Assembly (NCBI GenBank): GCA_945865425.1
Contig: CAMBFN010000002.1
Coordinates: 1-52,297, forward strand
Direction: 5' to 3'
Length of the DNA stretch: 52,297 nucleotides
Origin: Comamonas sp. lk
GTDB lineage: Bacteria > Pseudomonadota > Gammaproteobacteria > Burkholderiales > Burkholderiaceae_C
In this document: positions 46,921-52,297 of the stretch, piece after piece
Layout of the letters: the number at the start of each line of letters is the position of its first letter
Position numbering within the stretch: the first letter of the stretch is position 1
The notes under the pieces: model-generated
Database searches by the model: none
Told to the model about the DNA's origin: nothing
Seen by the model: the letters and a program-made list of their open reading frames with translations, nothing else
Program-made: the position numbers and the translations under genes

Positions 46921-47898
46921 ATGTCTGACAACGCCTACCAACGCGGCCGCTTAGATTTGCCTTTTGTCGGCCACTGTACTTTTGCTAAATCCCCCGCCTG
47001 TGTGGACTGGAACGCGATTGATGCCGATGTCGCTGTGATCGGCGTGCCCAATGACATGGGCACGCAGTGGCGGCCCGGTGCGCGCTTTGGTCCGCGTGCC
47101 ATCCGCGAGGCCTCTACCTTGTTTTCTTTTGGCCATGCCGGCGCCTACGACCATGAGGACGATGTGATGTACCTCACGCGCGACCAGGCGCGCATCGTGG
47201 ATGTGGGTGATGCTGACATCGTGCACACCGATATGCACAAAAGCCATGCCAATACCGAATACGCCATCCGCAAAATTCTGGCTAGTGGGGCCATGCCCTT
47301 GGTGCTGGGCGGTGACCATTCGGTACACGCGCCGGTCATCAAGGCCTTTGATGGCATGGGCCCCATTCATATCGTGCATTTCGACGCGCACCTCGACTTT
47401 GTGGACGAACGCCACGGCGTGCGCTACGGCCACGGCAACCCGCTGCGCCGCGCCTCTGAGATGGACCACATCACCGGCATGACGCAGCTGGGCATACGCA
47501 ATGTGTCTTCCTCTAACCGCGATGACTATGACGCCGCACGCGCTGCCGGTTCGCAAATTTATTCCGTCCGCCAAGTGCGCAAGATGGGCGTGGCCGGCGT
47601 GCTGGCCGCGATACCTGAGGCGCCGCAGTACTACTTCACCATCGACATTGACGGCTTTGACCCGTCTATCGCGCCCGGCACCGGCACGCCCAGCCACGGC
47701 GGCTTTTTGTACTACGAGGTGCTGGAAATCATCGAGGCGCTTGTCAAGCGATGCCGGGGCCGGATTGTGGGCATGGACCTGGTGGAAGTGGCCCCGGCCT
47801 ACGACCCGACCGGCATCACCGCGATCCTGGCCGCGCAGTTATTACTCAACAGCCTAGGCTTTATTTTTCACCAGCGGCAACTGGCTAAACAAGGCTAG
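46921..47898 (+). CDS. Agmatinase/ureohydrolase-family protein
   Basis: 'VIGVPNDMGTQWRPGARFGPRAIREAS', metal-binding 'GGDHSVH', 'FDAHLD', 'TIDIDGFDPSIAPGTGTPSHGG'. Substrate not assignable from sequence alone. Confidence 0.9.
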   Translation: MSDNAYQRGRLDLPFVGHCTFAKSPACVDWNAIDADVAVIGVPNDMGTQWRPGARFGPRAIREASTLFSFGHAGAYDHEDDVMYLTRDQARIVDVGDADIVHTDMHKSHANTEYAIRKILASGAMPLVLGGDHSVHAPVIKAFDGMGPIHIVHFDAHLDFVDERHGVRYGHGNPLRRASEMDHITGMTQLGIRNVSSSNRDDYDAARAAGSQIYSVRQVRKMGVAGVLAAIPEAPQYYFTIDIDGFDPSIAPGTGTPSHGGFLYYEVLEIIEALVKRCRGRIVGMDLVEVAPAYDPTGITAILAAQLLLNSLGFIFHQRQLAKQG

Positions 47899-48060
47899 GG
47901 AAGGCCTGCATAAGTCCGCCATCGCGAGGAGCGGCCTTTAGCCGCGAGGCGCTTGCGCCGTGGCGGGACGCGGCGATCCATCAGTGCAAGCTTGGCAGGT
48001 AAAAAAAGGATTGCTTCGCTACGCTCGCATTGGGACGGGTTTGGGCTTGTGCAGAGCTTG
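47897..48060. repeat. Dispersed intergenic repeat, copy 2 (inverted ends)
   Basis: 'ctgcataagtccgccatcgcgaggagcg', 'gacgcggcgatccatcagtgcaagct', 'ggattgcttcgctacgctcgcattggga', 'gggcttgtgcagag'; left end CTGCATAAGTCC is the exact reverse complement of the right end of copy 1 (GGACTTATGCAG). Confidence 0.8.
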
Positions 48061-48164
48061 TCTAGGGAAAGCTAGTGCCCTTGCGTTGGGACGGCTGCCC
48101 ACCTGCTAGCCCCCGTCCAAAAAAGCCTTGACCGCTGCCCCCGGCCTGGCACTAGAATGGTGCG

Positions 48165-48323
48165 GTCAGGAGAGAGTCGCAAGACCGCCGAAGGCTGAAC
48201 GCTCAGGCAAAAGGACTGACTAATCATTCTGTTGGAGAGAGACAGCCCTTCGCGGCTGTCCACCGAAGGGGCAATGCGCCGACAAGTGTCGGCGTTGAAT
48301 CTCTCAGGTAAAGCGGACAACAG
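48165..48323 (+). ncRNA. Tandem glycine riboswitch upstream of gcvT
   Basis: Aptamer 1 ~48165-48220 (gtcagGAGAGAG..CCGCCGAAGG..GCTCAGGCAAAAGGActgac); aptamer 2 ~48229-48323 (ctgttGGAGAGA..CACCGAAGGGGCAA..CTCTCAGGTAAAGCGGACaacag). Confidence 0.95.
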
Positions 48324-48372
48324 GGTTCCCGGCTTGCTTTGCACAGGGCAGGCCCTTTGTTTGGAGCCCCGT

Positions 48373-49515
48373 TTGTCTGAACCCCATTCCCACCCGCCCG
48401 CTGCACCCTTGCTGCGCACCCCGCTCTACGATATGCATGTGTCGCTTGGCGCGCGCATGGTGCCATTTGCTGGCTACAGCATGCCGGTGCAATACCCCGC
48501 CGGGGTGCTGGCAGAACATCTGCACACCCGCGCCCAAGCCGGTTTGTTTGACGTCTCGCATATGGGTCAGCTATTGCTCTCCGGCCCGCAGGCGGCGTCG
48601 GCCTTTGAGCAACTGGTGCCCGCCGATGTCATTGGCCTGGCACCTGGTCGCCAGCGCTACGGCATGCTGCTCAATACACAAGGCGGCATCCTCGATGACC
48701 TGATGTTTAGCTTGCGCGAGGACGGTATTTTTGTGGTGGTGAACGGTGCCTGCAAGCAGGCCGACATCGCCCATATCCAGTCGCACATTGGCGCGCAATG
48801 CAGCGTCACCCCCATGCCTGAATACGCTTTGCTGGCTTTGCAAGGCCCTGCTGCGGTGACCGCATTGCAGCGCCTGGTGCCTGGCGTAGATGCGATGGTG
48901 TTTATGGATGGCGCAAGCTTCACTTGGCATGGTCATGCGCTCTACATTACGCGCTCTGGCTATACCGGCGAGGATGGATTTGAAATCTCCGTGCACCAGG
49001 ACGGCGCCCATGCTCTGGCCCAGGTCTTGCTGGCCCAGCCCGAGGTCATGCCCATAGGCTTGGGTGCGCGCAATTCGCTGCGCCTAGAGGCCGGTTTGTG
49101 CTTGTATGGCAATGACATGAACGCCGCCACCACGCCCCTAGAGGCGCAGCTGATGTGGGCGATCCAAAAAGTACGACGCGAGGGCGGCGCGCGCGCTGGT
49201 GGATTTGTGGGTGCAGAGGCCTTGTTTGCGCAGATGCAGCAGGGCGCGGGCCGCCTGCGCGTGGGCTTGCGGGCGCTAGAGCGCATACCGGTGCGCGAGC
49301 CCGCCTTGCTGGAAGATGCCCAAGGCCAAAATGCCGGCGCGGTATGCAGTGGCCTCTTAGGGCCCAGCGCGGATGCGCCGATTGCCATGGCCTATGTGCG
49401 CCCCGCTTGCGCGACACTAGGCACGCCGCTGTTCGCGCTGGTACGCGGCAAGCGCGTGCCCATGCAGGTCTGCGCCATGCCTTTTGTTCCCCACCGTTAC
49501 CGCCGGGCTGCTTAG
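48373..49515 (+). CDS. gcvT: Glycine cleavage system T protein (aminomethyltransferase)
   Basis: 'LLRTPLYDMHVSLGARMVPFAGYSMPVQYPAGVLAEHLHTRAQAGLFDVSHMGQ', 'RSGYTGEDGFEISV'; TTG start at 48373 preceded by ggag. ORF-track start at 48232 falls inside the riboswitch. Confidence 0.94.
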   Translation: MSEPHSHPPAAPLLRTPLYDMHVSLGARMVPFAGYSMPVQYPAGVLAEHLHTRAQAGLFDVSHMGQLLLSGPQAASAFEQLVPADVIGLAPGRQRYGMLLNTQGGILDDLMFSLREDGIFVVVNGACKQADIAHIQSHIGAQCSVTPMPEYALLALQGPAAVTALQRLVPGVDAMVFMDGASFTWHGHALYITRSGYTGEDGFEISVHQDGAHALAQVLLAQPEVMPIGLGARNSLRLEAGLCLYGNDMNAATTPLEAQLMWAIQKVRREGGARAGGFVGAEALFAQMQQGAGRLRVGLRALERIPVREPALLEDAQGQNAGAVCSGLLGPSADAPIAMAYVRPACATLGTPLFALVRGKRVPMQVCAMPFVPHRYRRAA

Positions 49516-49572
49516 GCCTATTTCAATTGCACCATTTCACTAACTTCATCTACTGCCCAAAAAGGATAATTT

Positions 49573-49938
49573 ATGAGCCTCCTCTATACCGCTGACCATG
49601 AATGGATTTCCAATGACAACGGCAGTGCCGTAGTTGGCATCACGCACCATGCGCAAGACGCGCTGGGTGATGTGGTGTTTGTCGAACTGCCCGAAGTGGG
49701 CAAGACTTTTACCCAAGGCGATGTCACTGGCGTCGTCGAGTCGGTCAAAGCTGCTGCCGATGTATATATGCCGGTCTCGGGCGTGATCGTCGAAGTCAAT
49801 GAATCCTTGCGCGACAACCCGTCCTTGGCCAATACCGACCCGCAAGGCGAAGGATGGTTTTTTAAGGTGCGCCTGAGTGACCCTGGTCAACTTACCGCCT
49901 TGATGGATGAGGCCGCTTACAAGGCCATGACGGCGTAA
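49573..49938 (+). CDS. gcvH: Glycine cleavage system H protein
   Basis: '[75 protein letters not shown]' with lipoyl-lysine ESVKA. Confidence 0.97.
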   Translation: MSLLYTADHEWISNDNGSAVVGITHHAQDALGDVVFVELPEVGKTFTQGDVTGVVESVKAAADVYMPVSGVIVEVNESLRDNPSLANTDPQGEGWFFKVRLSDPGQLTALMDEAAYKAMTA

Positions 49939-50006
49939 ATGGGTTCGCATTTTTGGCCTCTTCATTTTCTGTCGCAGGCCATGGCCTGTTTGCAAGGAAA
50001 ACCGCT

Positions 50007-52297
50007 ATGAATACACCTACCGCCACATCCTGGAGTGCTTTAGAAAACCCGCAGGAATTTATCGCCCGGCATATCGGCCTGTCGCCGCAAGATGAGGCGC
50101 ACATGCTGTCTACCATCGGTGAAGCCTCGCGCGAGAGCTTGATCGCAGGCATCGTGCCGGCCAATATCCGGCGCAGCGCACCCATGGATTTGCCCCCGGC
50201 CATCGGCGAGGCTGCAGCGCTGGCTGAACTGCGTGCCATGGCTGCGCGCAACCGGGTCATGAAAAGCTTTATCGGCCAGGGCTATTACGGCACGCACACA
50301 CCGGGCGTGATTTTGCGCAACATCCTGGAAAACCCCGCCTGGTATACCGCTTACACGCCGTACCAGGCCGAGATCAGCCAGGGCCGTATGGAGGCCTTGG
50401 TGAATTTTCAAACTATGGTGTGCGACCTGACGGCTATGCCGATCGCCAATGCCTCCATGCTGGACGAAGCCACGGCTGCTGCCGAGGCCATGACCCTGGC
50501 CAAGCGCAGCGTGAAAAACAAAGGCAACATCTTCATAGTGGGCGGCGACTGCCATCCGCAAACCATTGCCGTGATCCAAACGCGCGCCGGGCCTTTGGGT
50601 ATCACCGTGAAAGTGGTGAATTCGCCAGAGGCTTGGTACGCGGCGCTGGCCCAAGATGACTACTTCGCCGCGATCAACCAATACCCCGGCAGCACCGGCT
50701 GGCTGCAAGACTGGCAGCGCGATGCGGACTTGGTGCATTCCAAAAACGCGGCGCTGATTTTGGCCGCTGATTTGCTGGCGCTGACGCTGCTCAAACCGCC
50801 GGGCGAAATGGGTGCCGACATTGTGGTGGGCAGCACGCAACGCTTTGGCATGCCCATGGGCGCCGGTGGCCCGCACGCTGCTTTCCTAGCCTGCCGTGAC
50901 GAATTCAAACGCTCGATGCCGGGCCGACTGGTGGGCGTCAGTGTGGATGTGCACGGCAAACCGGCCTACCGCCTGGCGCTGCAAACCCGCGAGCAACACA
51001 TACGCCGCGAAAAAGCAACCTCCAATATTTGTACCGCGCAAGTGCTACCCGCTGTGGTGGCCAGCATGTACGCGGTCTACCACGGCCCTGCTGGCCTCAC
51101 GCGCATCGCGCAGCGCGTTGCAGCCTATACCGCCACGCTGGCTGCAGGCCTGTCCAGCCTGGGCTGCGCGCCTTTGTACGACAGTGCATTTGATACTTTG
51201 ACGATGGACACCGGGAGCGCGGCCGCAGCCCAAGCTATCGCCACCAAAGCCGTCGCAGCCGGGGTCAATGTTCGCGTGTTGCGTGGCACTTGTATCGGCG
51301 TCTCGCTGGACGAAACCAGCATGCGCGAGGACGTGGTTTTGCTCTGGGGCGTTTTTGCAAAAGACGGGCAGGCCTTGCCGCAATGGGATGTACTGGCACA
51401 AGCGCCCGGCTCCATGATTCCCGCAGCCCTAAGCCGCACGGGCAGTTTTCTCACGCATCCGGTATTTAACAGCTACCACTCCGAGACCGGCATGCTGCGC
51501 TACATCCGCCGCCTAAGCGATAAAGACCTGGCGCTGGACCGCAGCATGATTCCGCTGGGCTCATGCACTATGAAGCTCAATGCAACCAGTGAGATGATTC
51601 CCATCACCTGGCCCGAGTTCGCGCAGGTCCACCCGTTTGCCCCGGCTGAGCAATTGCAGGGCTATGCCATGCTGGACGAGCAGTTGCGAGCTTGGTTGTG
51701 TCAGGCCACGGGCTATGCGGGTATCAGCCTGCAGCCCAATGCCGGCAGCCAGGGCGAATATGCGGGCCTGCTGGTGATACGCGCGTACCAGGCCGCCCAC
51801 GGACAGGGGCACCGCAATATTTGCCTGATCCCGTCCTCGGCCCACGGCACCAACCCGGCCAGCGCGCACATGGCCGGCCTGGAGGTGGTGGTGACCGCCT
51901 GCGACGCGCAGGGCAACGTCGACATGGACGACTTGCGCGCCAAGTGCGAGCAGCACAGCACCCACCTGGCGGCAGTGATGATTACCTACCCCAGCACCCA
52001 CGGCGTGTTTGAGACCCAGGTCAAGGCCTTGTGCGCACTGGTGCACCAGCACGGCGGGCGCGTCTACGTGGACGGCGCCAACATGAACGCCCTGGTGGGC
52101 ATTGCCGCTCCCGGCGAATTTGGCGGCGACGTCAGCCACCTCAAGTTGCACAAAACCTTTTGCATCCCCCACGGCGGCGGCGGCCCCGGAGTAGGCCCGG
52201 TCTGCGTGGTCGAAGACCTGGTGCCCTACCTGCCCGGCCACACCGGGGGCAGCGCAGCACACGCAGTGGCATGCGTGGGGGCCGCAGAATTTGCCGC
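50007..52297 (+). CDS. gcvP: Glycine dehydrogenase (decarboxylating), P protein; 3'-truncated by window end
   Basis: Not in ORF track because no stop falls inside the window. Translation from ATG 50007: '[85 protein letters not shown]' to '..[32 protein letters not shown]'; same frame confirmed at 50007, 51300 and 52161. Confidence 0.95.
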   Translation, partial: MNTPTATSWSALENPQEFIARHIGLSPQDEAHMLSTIGEASRESLIAGIVPANIRRSAPMDLPPAIGEAAALAELRAMAARNRVMKSFIGQGYYGTHTPGVILRNILENPAWYTAYTPYQAEISQGRMEALVNFQTMVCDLTAMPIANASMLDEATAAAEAMTLAKRSVKNKGNIFIVGGDCHPQTIAVIQTRAGPLGITVKVVNSPEAWYAALAQDDYFAAINQYPGSTGWLQDWQRDADLVHSKNAALILAADLLALTLLKPPGEMGADIVVGSTQRFGMPMGAGGPHAAFLACRDEFKRSMPGRLVGVSVDVHGKPAYRLALQTREQHIRREKATSNICTAQVLPAVVASMYAVYHGPAGLTRIAQRVAAYTATLAAGLSSLGCAPLYDSAFDTLTMDTGSAAAAQAIATKAVAAGVNVRVLRGTCIGVSLDETSMREDVVLLWGVFAKDGQALPQWDVLAQAPGSMIPAALSRTGSFLTHPVFNSYHSETGMLRYIRRLSDKDLALDRSMIPLGSCTMKLNATSEMIPITWPEFAQVHPFAPAEQLQGYAMLDEQLRAWLCQATGYAGISLQPNAGSQGEYAGLLVIRAYQAAHGQGHRNICLIPSSAHGTNPASAHMAGLEVVVTACDAQGNVDMDDLRAKCEQHSTHLAAVMITYPSTHGVFETQVKALCALVHQHGGRVYVDGANMNALVGIAAPGEFGGDVSHLKLHKTFCIPHGGGGPGVGPVCVVEDLVPYLPGHTGGSAAHAVACVGAAEFA

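Noticed and set aside
48232-48372. N-terminal extension of gcvT
   Set aside because: Falls within the glycine riboswitch; GcvT homology begins after TTG 48373.
1-52297. Prophage, integron, IS element or genomic island
   Set aside because: No integrase, transposase, phage structural or tRNA-bordered sequence recognised; gene content is metabolic/transport and evenly coding.

Overview
52.3-kb chromosomal window, most likely from a betaproteobacterium (Burkholderiales, Comamonadaceae-like; inferred from gene content, not tested). It is densely coding, with about 30 confident protein genes. I see no tRNA, rRNA, CRISPR array, prophage or IS transposase. Left to right: haem A/O synthases and SCO (ctaA-ctaB-sco); rpoH with a perfect CIRCE operator in the short gap to a divergent rcnA-like Ni/Co exporter; a Bcr/CflA-type MFS gene; a LexA-box-controlled imuA-imuB pair separated from its own LexA-box-controlled dnaE2 by an inverted chromate transporter (chrA); a serine hydrolase; pepP; a bciA-type 8-vinyl reductase (bacteriochlorophyll biosynthesis) with a cupin gene and a chaA-like antiporter; a DMT transporter. 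Then comes an ~18-kb block of exported peptidases and transporters (M16 | MFP-RND | S33 hydrolase-NatA-NatB-ABC ATPase-ABC permease::M1 peptidase fusion-M16), a peptide-type ABC importer divergent from an M3 oligopeptidase, a ureohydrolase, and a tandem glycine riboswitch ahead of gcvT-gcvH-gcvP (gcvP runs off the window and is missing from the ORF track). Most interesting signals: (1) the mutasome split around chrA with two LexA boxes, (2) a direct pair of palindromic REP-like repeats inserted in frame inside dnaE2, (3) the exported peptidase/ABC block with a non-canonical M1 zinc site, (4) an isolated bciA, (5) CIRCE between rpoH and rcnA, (6) two copies of a dispersed ~130-165 bp inverted-end repeat. 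All family calls come from reading the translations; no database search was run.
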